Below are positions 9,347-18,443 of a stretch of DNA of 64,000 nucleotides, one piece after another; positions within the stretch are counted from its first letter, which is position 1; the number at the start of each line of letters is the position of its first letter. Source of the DNA: DATJGR01 sp963735085. Its GTDB lineage: Bacteria; Pseudomonadota; Gammaproteobacteria; Pseudomonadales; Azotimanducaceae. The notes beneath the pieces are model-generated. The model was not told where the DNA came from. It searched no databases and was given only the letters and a program-made list of their open reading frames with translations. The translations under genes and the position numbers were made by a program. The DNA lies in NCBI GenBank assembly GCA_963735085.1, contig CAVTJP010000002.1, forward strand, positions 744,001 to 808,000, in the 5' to 3' direction.

Positions 9347-9598
9347 TCAGGTATCCAGATCCGGGTCTTCGCCTTGCTCGTCATCGATTTCGAGGTAGTC
9401 GAGGTCGCTGCGCATCTTGCGCTCTTCGATTCGGGACTCGATCGCACGGCGAATCTCAAGCGATCGTGCCGCGCGTTCGCGCGGATCGAGTACGAGATTG
9501 TCTTCTTCCGTTTCGCCGTCGCTCTCGAAATCATCGAGATCCTCTCCCGATAGGGGCATGTCGTAGTCGTCCTCGTCTTCTTCTGTCTCGCCAGCCAT
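9347..9598 (-). CDS. PA3496-like small acidic protein
   Basis: About 83 residues. The N-terminal 40 are strongly acidic (GETEEDEDDYD, DLDDFESDGETEED), followed by a helical Arg/Glu-rich segment (RRAIESRIEERKMRSDLDYLE) and an acidic tail. This matches my recollection of the small PA3496 family of gammaproteobacteria, annotated as putative envelope integrity proteins of unclear function. The ATG at 9598 was preferred to a GTG at 9607. It sits 24 bases upstream of the selD fusion stop-to-start order on the same strand, so co-transcription is possible, though a direct link to selenium metabolism is not implied. Confidence 0.6.
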   Translation of the reverse strand: MAGETEEDEDDYDMPLSGEDLDDFESDGETEEDNLVLDPRERAARSLEIRRAIESRIEERKMRSDLDYLEIDDEQGEDPDLDT

Positions 9599-9738
9599 GA
9601 CCGTCACAAGTCGTTAACCTCAGCGCGCCAAGCTGTGTGCGGCGCAACGCAGCGCCTTTTTATTCCGCCGTCCCAACACTGTCAAGCGGGTCGAATCTTG
9701 CACATTCGCATATCGCCAACGGATCGTTCGTGGCGCTG

Positions 9739-10707
9739 TCAACGCGTCAATGAGTTCAAATGTCCCCGACCACGAAGCGACGTCAAAAAGTGGGATTCAT
9801 AAGCTTGCTCCGGCGCTTCGCGAACCATTGCGTCCAGCGCGTGCGCATCATCACCAACGAGAATCCTCCAGCGATCGTTGCGCACACCGTCCAGGATGAT
9901 GGTTGCCGCCTGCGCGGCTGTGAGGGGCGCTTTGTCGCGAAAATCGTTCGCTTGAGCCTCCAGGGCCCTTCGAATCTGATCGTCGGTCTCGTTACCAACC
10001 GGCATGCCGCGTTCGACCATACGTTTGCGGATCACTGCCACATCAGCCGCGCTCATGTCTTTGGGCGCAGGGCGTCCCAGCACTTTACCGGTGTTGATCG
10101 CAATCGACGTGCCGATGTGGCCCGGCATCACCACGGCCACTTTGACGTGTGGCGCGTTCAGCCGCAGGTCGGTCACCAGCGCCTCGGAGAAACCCTTCAC
10201 GGCAAACTTTGCCGTACTGTACGCCGTGTGTGAGATCATCGGCCCCAACGTCGCCCAGAATCCGTTGACACTGCTGGTATTGACGAGGTACCCCTCGCTA
10301 CTGGCGACCAGCAACGGCATAAACGCGCGGCTGCAGTAGTACACACCGAACCAGCAGACACCGAATGTTCGCTCCCATTCGGCACGCTCATCGATGAGGA
10401 AGCTGCCACCCCCTCCGATACCGGCATTGTTGAAGAGCAGATTGATGTGATCGGCTTCGTGCGCCTGCTGCACGGCGGCGCAAAACTCGATCACTTGTGT
10501 TTCGTCTGACACGTCGCAGTGGTGCGTGGTCACGCGCACTGACGGTGCCGCCTCCCGACATAGTCGCTGCGTCTCGCGCAGGTTCTCGTCGGACACATCG
10601 CACATCGCAACGTGACACCCTTCGCCGGCAAGCTGACGAGCAAGCTCCCGACCCATGCCGGTACCACCGCCAGTAACGACCGCGAGTTTATCCGTGAAAT
10701 CCTTCAT
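9739..10707 (-). CDS. Short-chain dehydrogenase/reductase (classical SDR)
   Basis: A 322-residue NAD(P)-dependent oxidoreductase. It has the cofactor motif TGGGTGMGRE (about residues 12-21), NNAG (about 95), the catalytic Ser in NTSSVNG and the YSTAK active site (Tyr and Lys). Length exceeds the 250-residue norm through a C-terminal extension seen in SDRs acting on larger substrates. The ATG at 10707 has AGGAG eight bases upstream; the frame continues to 10872 but that part overlaps the avidin-like gene. It lies 50 bases downstream of that gene, possibly in one transcript. Substrate unknown. Confidence 0.9.
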   Translation of the reverse strand: MKDFTDKLAVVTGGGTGMGRELARQLAGEGCHVAMCDVSDENLRETQRLCREAAPSVRVTTHHCDVSDETQVIEFCAAVQQAHEADHINLLFNNAGIGGGGSFLIDERAEWERTFGVCWFGVYYCSRAFMPLLVASSEGYLVNTSSVNGFWATLGPMISHTAYSTAKFAVKGFSEALVTDLRLNAPHVKVAVVMPGHIGTSIAINTGKVLGRPAPKDMSAADVAVIRKRMVERGMPVGNETDDQIRRALEAQANDFRDKAPLTAAQAATIILDGVRNDRWRILVGDDAHALDAMVREAPEQAYESHFLTSLRGRGHLNSLTR

Positions 10708-10757
10708 GTTGGGGCTCCTGCCGTTAGGTAGATCAAGGTCCGGCCGCATCGAACGCG

Positions 10758-11168
10758 CTATTTGATGAACTCGTCGTGCTTCTCGAACACGTCCGCATTC
10801 GTGATGAACGCGTTCCACACGTGCGTCGGTTTGGCGCGCGCCTCGTCTTCGTATTGGCGTGCCAGAATCCACACGGTGTGCAGTCGTTCGACACCGTCGG
10901 CCGACCGCGCATACCGCCCGGAGAAACTCGTGATTGCAGATAGGCTATGGTTTTCGTCGCGAAAGCTCACCGCGAAGCTCGCGAGCTCGCCATTGACGCA
11001 CCCGCGCACAGGGTAAGTAGTTCCTTTTGCCGCTCGACCCTTTGCCGATGCGAAGCGACCGTCAATGCAGCCATCCGATTGCTTCTCGATCCAGAGAATC
11101 GAGTCATTCTGATTGACCCATCGGCCGCGCAGATCCACATCGCGCCGATCTGGCGGCGCAGCGCTCAT
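10758..11168 (-). CDS. Avidin-family (biotin-binding-like) protein lacking a signal peptide
   Basis: 136 residues from the ATG at 11168 (a TTG at 11183 would add five). By eye it aligns over its length with streptavidin/rhizavidin: GRWVNQNDS (residues 15-23), GRFASAKG (37-44), YPVRGCVNG (52-60), FAVSF, TSFSGRY (80-86), HTVWILA (97-103) and the end WNAFITNADVF (118-128). Positions matching streptavidin biotin contacts N23, S27, S45, T90, W108, W120 and D128 are kept as N19, S23, S41, T80, W100, W118 and D126. Y43, W79 and W92 are Phe (F39, F69, F82) and S88 is Ala. Unlike most bacterial avidins it has no visible signal peptide. Biotin binding is probable but untested; a weaker or different ligand is possible. 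Confidence 0.82.
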   Translation of the reverse strand: MSAAPPDRRDVDLRGRWVNQNDSILWIEKQSDGCIDGRFASAKGRAAKGTTYPVRGCVNGELASFAVSFRDENHSLSAITSFSGRYARSADGVERLHTVWILARQYEDEARAKPTHVWNAFITNADVFEKHDEFIK

Positions 11169-11295
11169 ACTACGGCTGGCCAACCGTTGCCGAAGAATTC
11201 CGCAGCAGCATCTCGTCCAGCAACCAGTCCGATAAAGGGGCGGAGGGAATGAGTTCTCGATTGGCCATACGGGCGTGTCAAATGTCGTCTCGACG

Positions 11296-11371
<76 letters not shown>

Positions 11372-11393
11372 GAAGTCGTGAAGGCTGGCGATG

Positions 11394-12893
11394 TTAGGCG
11401 GCGTCCGTAGGGGTGTCAACCAAGGCGCGGTAGTCCTTCTCCCACTTCTTCGCGAGCTTCTTCGACACACCGCCGAGGACTTCGATCGCGTCGCGAATAC
11501 GTACCCGTGTCAGATCAGCACCGAGGATTTCCATTGAGTCGAACAGTGGCAACGCGACCGGCTTGCCAGAAACAGCGACGAACAAAGGGAACAGGAAATC
11601 GCGGATCTTGAAACCCATCGAACGCGCTAGTTGGCTCGCTCCCGCGTGCAGCACATCACGGTTCCAATCGCGCACCGCGTCCAGCCACCACAAGACGAAC
11701 TGAAGAATGCGTTTGCCATCATCCGGGTGCAGATCCTTATGCTCGAAATCGGCGGCCGTGATGGCAGTTCGATCACCGATCAAATAGCCCGCCAGCGGCA
11801 CCAGGTCGATGAAGCGCTCGGTGCGGTCCTGAACAAGTGGCACAAGACGTTCGAGTTGATCGTCTCGAAACGCCCAATCGCGTACCCGATAGAGAAATTC
11901 GTCGGGCGACAGCCGGCGAATGTACTGTCCATTCAGCCAGTCGAGCTTGGCGAAGTCGAATATCGGACCACCAAGCGAGATTCGTTTGATGTCGAACGCT
12001 TCGATCATCTCGTCACGGCCGAACATCTCACGCTCGTCGGGCATCGACCAACCCATACGCCCGAGATAGTTGATCAGTGCTTCCGGCAGGTAACCAGCGC
12101 GTCGGTAGTAGTTGACGCTGGTCGGATTGCGACGCTTCGACAGTTTGCTTCCATCGGGATTGCGCAGCAGCGGAAGATGACAGAACAGCGGCGGCTCCCA
12201 ACCAAAATACGCGTACAGCAACACGTGCTTCGGTACCGAGCTGATCCAGTCTTCGCCGCGAAGAATGTGCGTAATACGCATGAGATGGTCATCCACAACA
12301 ACCGCCATGTGGTATGTCGGATAGCCATCCGCCTTCATCAATACCTGCATGTCTACTTGAGCATAGGGGATCTCGATTTCGCCCCGCAGCATGTCGGTGA
12401 AGCGGCAGGTGCCCTCACCGGGAACTTTCATTCGAATGACGTAGGGCTCTCCAGCCGCGATACGACTCTGCACAGTAGCGCCATCGAGCGCCAGGCAATG
12501 ACCGTCGTAACCGGTATTGTCGCCACGCGCTGACTGCTCGGTACGGAGCTGCTCGAGCCTCTGCGGCGTACAGAAACACTCGAAGGCATGGCCCGCATCC
12601 AGCAGACGCTGCGCATGCTCTCGATAGATATTCTTGCGTTCGCTTTGCCGATAGTTGCCACAAGGGCCGCCGACGTCCGGCCCCTCGTCCCAATCAAGAC
12701 CGAGCCAGCGCAGTGCGTCTATGATCATCCGCTCGGACGCGCGGGTGCTGCGCGCGACATCGGTGTCTTCAATTCGCAGAATGAACTGGCCACCCTGACT
12801 GCGCGCGTAGACCTGATTGATCAACGCAACGTAGGCTGTACCGACGTGAGGATCTCCGGTCGGCGAAGGTGCCACCCGGGTGCGAACGACCAT
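11394..12893 (-). CDS. gltX: Glutamyl-tRNA synthetase
   Basis: A 499-residue class I aminoacyl-tRNA synthetase that charges tRNA-Glu. The HIGH-type signature is SPTGDPHVGTAY (about residues 9-20) and the KMSKS-type loop is GSKLSKRRNP (about 248-257). A zinc-site pattern C-x-C...Y-x3-C is visible in ECFCTPQRL and GYDGHC. The C-terminal anticodon-binding domain is complete. Length and motifs are those of a functional discriminating or non-discriminating GluRS; the distinction cannot be read by eye. tRNA-Ala follows 22 bases downstream. Confidence 0.97.
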   Translation of the reverse strand: MVVRTRVAPSPTGDPHVGTAYVALINQVYARSQGGQFILRIEDTDVARSTRASERMIIDALRWLGLDWDEGPDVGGPCGNYRQSERKNIYREHAQRLLDAGHAFECFCTPQRLEQLRTEQSARGDNTGYDGHCLALDGATVQSRIAAGEPYVIRMKVPGEGTCRFTDMLRGEIEIPYAQVDMQVLMKADGYPTYHMAVVVDDHLMRITHILRGEDWISSVPKHVLLYAYFGWEPPLFCHLPLLRNPDGSKLSKRRNPTSVNYYRRAGYLPEALINYLGRMGWSMPDEREMFGRDEMIEAFDIKRISLGGPIFDFAKLDWLNGQYIRRLSPDEFLYRVRDWAFRDDQLERLVPLVQDRTERFIDLVPLAGYLIGDRTAITAADFEHKDLHPDDGKRILQFVLWWLDAVRDWNRDVLHAGASQLARSMGFKIRDFLFPLFVAVSGKPVALPLFDSMEILGADLTRVRIRDAIEVLGGVSKKLAKKWEKDYRALVDTPTDAA

Positions 12894-12958
12894 TGCGCGT
12901 GCTTCCGGCTAGAAATATGGCCGCGGATTATACGGCAAGCTGGTCGGAACGCTGATCC

Positions 12959-14095
12959 TCAGTACCAGAATGAAACAAACGCACGCAGGATCGTGGAATC
13001 CATTTTGTAGAGCGGTTCATTACCGGGAGTTCCACCCTTGAGCACATTGCGGAAATCGTCATACGTGAACTGCATATAGTCCGCAAACAGGCTCACCTCG
13101 CCGCGTTTGAAGAACGGCATCATATTCGTGCCAATTGAATACGTCAGTCCCAGTCCGAACGTGTTCGATGAAAACGCCGACAGCTCCTTGTCTCGGCTCA
13201 CAAAGTTCTGTGAGTTCTGGCGAGGATACAGGTCGCTGTAGAAATCGGAGGTGCCCTGTGTGTAGTAGCGGTAGCGCAGGTCGACGGTCAACCCATCAGA
13301 CAACGGTTGGACGTAACCAAGCTCCATGTTCCATGCATCCACGCCCCACGTGTCAGTGTAGTAGCGATACTCGGCCCGTACTGACGCACGATACGGCAGG
13401 TAGTACATCGTGCGAATCGCCCAAGCGCTCGACGTCTTCGTGCCAGGCGTCACTTCAGCTTCATAGCTGTAACCCTTCGGCGATGATGGATCGAGATAGC
13501 GAGCTGTCCGATAAGGGTTGTGCAGATAGCCGTCGTCCGTCACGCCTTCATAACCGAGACTCAGCACCATATTCGGCGTTAGGACTTGCGACAAATCCAG
13601 CCGCCAGTCCTGCCGATGCGTGTGCTCTTGGAAATTGGGGTCGCCGTTACGCATGACGTCGTCCCAACCCCGGGCATACGAGATGCCAAGCGTCGTGAGA
13701 TCGCCGAAGAAGTCCTGGCTGATGCTGAAGCGCGCGGTGTTGGCGATGTAGTCGTCTTCCTTGCTGTAGGTGTAGCCGATGCCCATCATCGTCTTGCCGC
13801 TCAAGTAGTCGATTCCGCCGCTGTATTCGTGACGTGTTTCCTTGTACGGGCTCGCCGTCGCAACAACGTCGATCGAGGCGCTGCTGATCATGTCGACATA
13901 GTAGTTGCCCCACACGGATACTTTGTCTTGGAAGCCTTTGCGTACCAGTATCGAAGGACCGCTGACCTCCAGACCGCCACCGTCATAGCCGTGATACATC
14001 ACGTCGGCCCGATCTTCCGGCAGGATTGCAGCGTGCACGGTGCACGACAACAGCGCCAGAAGTGCCGCAGAGCGAAGGCGCCTAGCTGCACCCAC
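12959..14095 (-). CDS. DUF3570 outer-membrane beta-barrel-like protein
   Basis: The protein is rich in alternating aromatic strands and ends in VSFWY, a C-terminal aromatic as expected for Bam-assembled barrels. I recognise it as DUF3570: AILPEDRADVMYHGYDGGGLEVSG at the mature start, then GIDYLSGKTMMGIGY. I propose the GTG at 14095, giving 378 residues and a compact signal peptide (RRLRSAALLALLSCTVHA). It overlaps the DUF4266 stop by 14 bases, so translation is probably coupled. The frame extends to ATGs at 14152 and 14173, which would overlap DUF4266 more deeply. Function unknown. Confidence 0.8.
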   Translation of the reverse strand: MGAARRLRSAALLALLSCTVHAAILPEDRADVMYHGYDGGGLEVSGPSILVRKGFQDKVSVWGNYYVDMISSASIDVVATASPYKETRHEYSGGIDYLSGKTMMGIGYTYSKEDDYIANTARFSISQDFFGDLTTLGISYARGWDDVMRNGDPNFQEHTHRQDWRLDLSQVLTPNMVLSLGYEGVTDDGYLHNPYRTARYLDPSSPKGYSYEAEVTPGTKTSSAWAIRTMYYLPYRASVRAEYRYYTDTWGVDAWNMELGYVQPLSDGLTVDLRYRYYTQGTSDFYSDLYPRQNSQNFVSRDKELSAFSSNTFGLGLTYSIGTNMMPFFKRGEVSLFADYMQFTYDDFRNVLKGGTPGNEPLYKMDSTILRAFVSFWY

Positions 14096-14306
14096 AGCCG
14101 CCCCCTGCTCCACCCTCGGCTCCGCGGGCACCAGTGCGCGCTTCGTATACATGTGCCATATAGGATGTCGCAACCGGATCGCGGCTGAAGCTCATGATCG
14201 GATCGGCGAGATTATTCCGTTGATACGGACTTACCCACGGCTTCAACGACGTGCAGCCGCTTGCGGCGAACAACATAACCAACAGAAACACGCTGTTGCG
14301 ACTCAT
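14082..14306 (-). CDS. DUF4266 small lipoprotein
   Basis: 74 residues: a lipoprotein signal with lipobox AASGC (Cys at about residue 18), then KPW, LADPIMSF, a Tyr-x-His-Val-Tyr segment (SYMAHVYEART), and a Gly/Cys-rich tail ending GGGCGCS. This is the DUF4266 pattern, regularly found next to DUF3570 genes, and the tail with two near-terminal cysteines could bind metal or form a thiol pair (inference). It lies between the small barrel gene (15 bases upstream) and DUF3570 (overlapping). Confidence 0.85.
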   Translation of the reverse strand: MSRNSVFLLVMLFAASGCTSLKPWVSPYQRNNLADPIMSFSRDPVATSYMAHVYEARTGARGAEGGAGGGCGCS

Positions 14307-14321
14307 CCGCTATGCACCTCA

Positions 14322-14972
14322 TCAGAAAAATACGGTCAGACCGCCAGTGAATTCGAGATTGTTCAGTGTCTCGTTGCTACCCAGCAAATCCGACTCAAAT
14401 ACGTAATCACGCACGTCGATCCGCAGCGCCAGCCAATCGGTCGCGGCCATGCGATAACCGAAGCCACCGCTGATCGTGAAACGTTGGTCACCTGCGAAAT
14501 CCGAACTACCTGCCCCTGCAACGAGGTACAGTCCGCCGCGGAACGCGTACTTGCGGCCGATGAAACCTTCCCCCGGAAGAATGTTGTAGCCAAGCGATAC
14601 GTTGTAGTAGCTGAAGTTACGATCGTTGCTAGTCAACAATTCGACATTACCGGACAGGCGTTCAAAACTCGTCTTGCCCAGCGTGCTACGCCCATAGAGG
14701 CCTTCGACGAAAAAGTCTTCGGTGATGTGGTAGGCACCGCGCACGCCGTAAACCGGATTGGAGCCGAAGTCCTGTACGTCCAGAACGCCGCCATATCCAC
14801 CCACTTCGAAGTTCTGCGAGTGGATCTCGTTGACGTTGACCTCACGACGATCCGGTTCGCGTACCACCAATGGTTCGAGTTCCAGATCTTTGGGCTGCGC
14901 AGCGAACGCGACGGGCGCCGTCACTGATCCGAGCAATGCCGCTATAAGAAAAAGCTGAATCCTGCTGTCCAT
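14322..14972 (-). CDS. Outer-membrane beta-barrel domain protein
   Basis: 216 residues with a signal peptide (IQLFLIAALLGSVTAPVAFA), then a short linker, and a probable eight-stranded barrel with alternating aromatic/Gly strands ending GGLTVFF, a C-terminal Phe. The chosen ATG at 14972 lies inside the preceding SH3 gene, whose stop is at 14942, a 31-base overlap; the longer frame upstream reads as shadow. It resembles proteins annotated as outer membrane beta-barrel domain-containing. It is probably co-transcribed with the SH3-barrel, DUF4266 and DUF3570 genes. Confidence 0.78.
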   Translation of the reverse strand: MDSRIQLFLIAALLGSVTAPVAFAAQPKDLELEPLVVREPDRREVNVNEIHSQNFEVGGYGGVLDVQDFGSNPVYGVRGAYHITEDFFVEGLYGRSTLGKTSFERLSGNVELLTSNDRNFSYYNVSLGYNILPGEGFIGRKYAFRGGLYLVAGAGSSDFAGDQRFTISGGFGYRMAATDWLALRIDVRDYVFESDLLGSNETLNNLEFTGGLTVFF

Positions 14973-15703
14973 TCGTCGATCTCTTCGTTGTCGTCCCGAC
15001 TGGTAAATACGGTGTGACGTTTGTACTGCGCACGGAAAATGAAACGTTTGCTCACATAAAAATCCGCACCAACTCCGACGTGCGCGATCTGATCGGTACG
15101 ATCCTGAGATTGCACGATCGTCGTTTGCGGGTTCACGTGGATGATGCCGGCGCCGACCTCGAAAAACGGTGACACGCGCCACTCCGGAAACGGCGACATG
15201 ACAATACTCGCTGTGCCCAGATAGCCGTCGGAGTAATCACCCAGCACCTGCGAAGCGGTCAGTTCTCCGCTGATGTTCGGGGTGAACGCCAGGGTTGTCG
15301 TTGCACTCAAGATACGCGCGCCGCCAAAGTCGCCGCCGCCAAATCCGAATATCCAGCGCCGCTTACTGAACTGGTCGACACCGTACGTTGGAAAGTCAAT
15401 CGGTTGTCCGTCGAGATTGAATGTGCCGGTCATCTGCGTGACGCTCACCCAGCCGACTTTGCCGCGCCCGGTACGAACTTTGTACCACTCGGTGTGCTCT
15501 TTCAGGATCGTGATGTGGTCGCCTTGCGCCGCGACGTAAAAGACGGGGTAGCCGCGTCCGGGACCCGTGTGCAAATCAATGTACGGAGCGGACACCACGA
15601 CATCGGGCTGATACTTCGCAGCCGCAGGACCGCCGGCCAGCAGCGCCACGCCTATCAGCGACATGTTGAATAGAGCTGCCGTCATCCTGTTCCGGCCTAT
15701 CAC
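14942..15703 (-). CDS. SH3b-domain outer-membrane beta-barrel protein
   Basis: A 253-residue exported protein. After a signal peptide (ending about GGPAAA) comes a bacterial SH3 domain at about residues 34-95 (VSAPYIDLHTGPGRGYPVF, EWYKVRTGRGKVGWVS). The rest forms a barrel domain that ends in AGFSFFL. The barrel half resembles the next gene in pattern (YVSKRFIFRAQYKRHTVF against the RDYVFESDLLG type), suggesting relatives with and without an SH3 head. SH3b domains often bind peptidoglycan, so it may bridge outer membrane and cell wall. First of four overlapping genes, 52 bases after the HzsA-related gene. Confidence 0.78.
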   Translation of the reverse strand: MIGRNRMTAALFNMSLIGVALLAGGPAAAKYQPDVVVSAPYIDLHTGPGRGYPVFYVAAQGDHITILKEHTEWYKVRTGRGKVGWVSVTQMTGTFNLDGQPIDFPTYGVDQFSKRRWIFGFGGGDFGGARILSATTTLAFTPNISGELTASQVLGDYSDGYLGTASIVMSPFPEWRVSPFFEVGAGIIHVNPQTTIVQSQDRTDQIAHVGVGADFYVSKRFIFRAQYKRHTVFTSRDDNEEIDEWTAGFSFFL

Positions 15704-15755
15704 TGTCCCTGTCCTCTAGGAGATGCCGATCGCGCAACGCGCCTGAAGTGTGTGG

Positions 15756-18443
15756 TTAGGCTTGTGGCACCGCAAACGGGTCGTTGAAATACTGTGCGCC
15801 GATGTCCAGCCACTCCGAGATCAGCTTCAACTCTTCACTCGTCAACCAACCTGCGTGGGTGCCGCCAGGCGCAAACAAAGAGAAGAAGCGAGGGCTTACC
15901 AGTGCGCCGCCACTCGACAATGGCGGCGACACCGAAACGGAGACGAGCACCGGAATCTTATTGCCGTTGATATCGAGAATAGGGTTGCCGTTTCCGTCCA
16001 TCTGAAACAGGGGATCACCGTTCGCATCGGTAGCCTGAACCAGGCGGTCGACCAGTGCGCCATTCGGGTCAAGTTCCTGTTCGTTGTCCGAAAACAGCAA
16101 TTCGCGGTAGCTGTTGAATTGTTTGGCTTCGTCCGGCGACGGACCATCCGATAAATCGAGCTGTGCGGCTGGCACCTGCGCCACACCGGCAGCGTCCGCG
16201 AGCGAGTGGCAGGTGTTGCAAGTGACGTTGGTAACGCCATCTGCGGCGACACGGGGCACGCTCCACAGCGGGTGAATATTCGCCTCGTAGTTGATGACGA
16301 TGCGACAACTCGCCGTCCAGTTGGTCACGCAGCCGGCATCGACCGGTGCAGGCGTCGTCAGCGCCGAATAGCTGTAATCGAAGCTGGCATCCTTCGCCCG
16401 GACATTGGGATCGGTCCATACATCTTCGTACTTGATATCGACATCGGGCTTAGGAACGCCGTGGATTCGCGTATAGGTTTCTGCCATCGTCTCGCCGGCG
16501 TCGGCGAACAGCGAAGGATCAGTATTGGGAAATGGCGAACCGTCTGCGGTCGCGCCACTGTTCGCCGACGGTGCTTCCGCGTCCGGTCTCCCGTGCGGCA
16601 ATTCGCTGGTCCGCGTATGACAGCCGTTGCATTGCATGACCTCGCCCGGCCGAACGGTCAGCCAGTTCTGATGGCGTTGAGAAATTCGACGCCCATTCTC
16701 GTCGAGCACGTCGATACCGAAAGCGATGTTGGCTGGCACTTTCATCTTCACCGAGCCATCGGGTTCAATCGGGGCGTAGCCGATGATCTCGCGCATTAGC
16801 TGTGAGCGGCTGACGCCGAACGCGGCGCCATCCAATTTGACGACGTCCTGGTCCGGGATCGACACGGCCTTCACGACGCGCAGAAATCTGGCGGGCCGCT
16901 GCGCCGCGGTTGTCAGCGCAGGATCGCGCAATGTTTCGATCGGTGCCGACGCGGTGCCATCAAAATCGTAAACACTGCGAATATCGATCTCGCCGACGCT
17001 TTCGGATACCAGGTCTGAATCGAGGTCGAGCCCAGCGACCTTATCGAGTCGCACTGCCGGCGGCGTTCGGCTTTCAACGACCACCGCTTCGGTATATGCG
17101 AATCCCTCCTGCGGCGTCACCAGCGGTTGTTGCGTCGCGTCGGCGAGATCAAACATCCACACCCCGTAAAGCGGTGGCGCCTCCTTTATGCCTGGCACCG
17201 CAAGCAATGCCGGAGTGCACGGCACAATGGTCGGATTGGTCGGATCACTCGCTGGATCGAGTAGCCTGCATTGGCTCCACGTAACCAGCAGTCGATCCGA
17301 CCCATCGTACAGCGGCGCGACGCTGGCAAATCGCCCACGCGGTGAAGGTACATCGTCGAGTTGAATGTCACCTGGAACGAGCAGTTCCTGTGCATCCGCC
17401 ATCATCCCCTGACTGGCAAAGGTGGGTTGATCGTGCTCGACAAAGTTCGTGGTATCGATGGCAACCAGCGCGGCGCCCAGGTGCGACTCGGGGGTTGACG
17501 GTCGCAGGCTAACGAGAATTCGACCATCGGGCAGTTCCTGCGGCTCGACGAATTCCACTCTCTCCCCGTTCGGACCTGTGTCGTGACTATGCACTCCGTA
17601 CAGCACACGCTCTTCAGTGCCATCCGGATTCATCGTGTAGAGACTGATGGTGTCCTGGTTGGCGATATCGTCCCACCGCGCATAGATGAGGCGACCGTCC
17701 GCAAGGACGGATGGGTCCATGTCGTGGCTCTGATTGAACGAGATCTGATGGATGTTCGTACCGTCCGAGCCCATCACGTGCAGAGTTAGTGCCGCCTCTT
17801 TCAGGCTCTCTTCCTGCGCAGCAAACTGCGGTTTGCCTTCGTCTAACAGAATCGCTTTCGCGTCGCGCTGGCGGGTCGATGCAAACACGATCCGCCCGTC
17901 CGGTAGAAAGTGAGGCGCCACGTCTTGACCAACTTCCGCCGTGATGTCTGACGCAATGACCCGGCGCAGCACCTTCGTTTGGACGTTGTAAACCCAGATG
18001 TTCCAGGTGGGCTGCTCGGCGGCGTCTGCGTTGGGAATCTCTGGCGCGCGCATCGCAAATACAAGTTGGGTACCGTCGAAAGACGACGAGAGGTCTTTCA
18101 CATCGTACAGCGGCGGATTGCCCATCTCGTCATTGGGGAACACACCGGCGGTCACGCTGACTTCGGTGGCACTAGGCGATGCACGATCGCGAACAAACAG
18201 TTCGGCGCCGGGCATGAAGACGGTTGGATCGCGCACATCGAACTGCTCCAACGCGCCAGCGTCATCGCGCAGCAATGGGCGCTTCACATAGGCAACCGGG
18301 AAATCCTGAACAGCTGGGTCGGGGTTCTGCGTGCCACCAAGCGTTCCGCTCGAGCCGCCTCCGCCGCACGCGACCAGGCCTACACTAACGACAAGGTCGA
18401 GGAATACTGCGCGGAGCAGCCGCAAAGCGTGTGCCTGCGCCAT
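15756..18443 (-). CDS. HzsA-related c-type cytochrome lipoprotein
   Basis: 895 residues with an N-terminal lipobox (VGLVACGGG, Cys about residue 26). The next roughly 450 residues look like a TolB/WD40-type propeller (repeats such as MGSDGTNIHQISFNQSHDMDPSVLADGRLIYARWDD in part). The C-terminal third has two CxxCH haem motifs, CNGCH near residue 604 and CNTCH near 741. This combination matches proteins annotated as HzsA-related, distant relatives of the hydrazine synthase alpha subunit. Hydrazine synthesis is not implied, since no partner subunits are present. It is likely periplasmic, membrane-anchored and redox active; its partner is unknown. Confidence 0.75.
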   Translation of the reverse strand: MAQAHALRLLRAVFLDLVVSVGLVACGGGGSSGTLGGTQNPDPAVQDFPVAYVKRPLLRDDAGALEQFDVRDPTVFMPGAELFVRDRASPSATEVSVTAGVFPNDEMGNPPLYDVKDLSSSFDGTQLVFAMRAPEIPNADAAEQPTWNIWVYNVQTKVLRRVIASDITAEVGQDVAPHFLPDGRIVFASTRQRDAKAILLDEGKPQFAAQEESLKEAALTLHVMGSDGTNIHQISFNQSHDMDPSVLADGRLIYARWDDIANQDTISLYTMNPDGTEERVLYGVHSHDTGPNGERVEFVEPQELPDGRILVSLRPSTPESHLGAALVAIDTTNFVEHDQPTFASQGMMADAQELLVPGDIQLDDVPSPRGRFASVAPLYDGSDRLLVTWSQCRLLDPASDPTNPTIVPCTPALLAVPGIKEAPPLYGVWMFDLADATQQPLVTPQEGFAYTEAVVVESRTPPAVRLDKVAGLDLDSDLVSESVGEIDIRSVYDFDGTASAPIETLRDPALTTAAQRPARFLRVVKAVSIPDQDVVKLDGAAFGVSRSQLMREIIGYAPIEPDGSVKMKVPANIAFGIDVLDENGRRISQRHQNWLTVRPGEVMQCNGCHTRTSELPHGRPDAEAPSANSGATADGSPFPNTDPSLFADAGETMAETYTRIHGVPKPDVDIKYEDVWTDPNVRAKDASFDYSYSALTTPAPVDAGCVTNWTASCRIVINYEANIHPLWSVPRVAADGVTNVTCNTCHSLADAAGVAQVPAAQLDLSDGPSPDEAKQFNSYRELLFSDNEQELDPNGALVDRLVQATDANGDPLFQMDGNGNPILDINGNKIPVLVSVSVSPPLSSGGALVSPRFFSLFAPGGTHAGWLTSEELKLISEWLDIGAQYFNDPFAVPQA

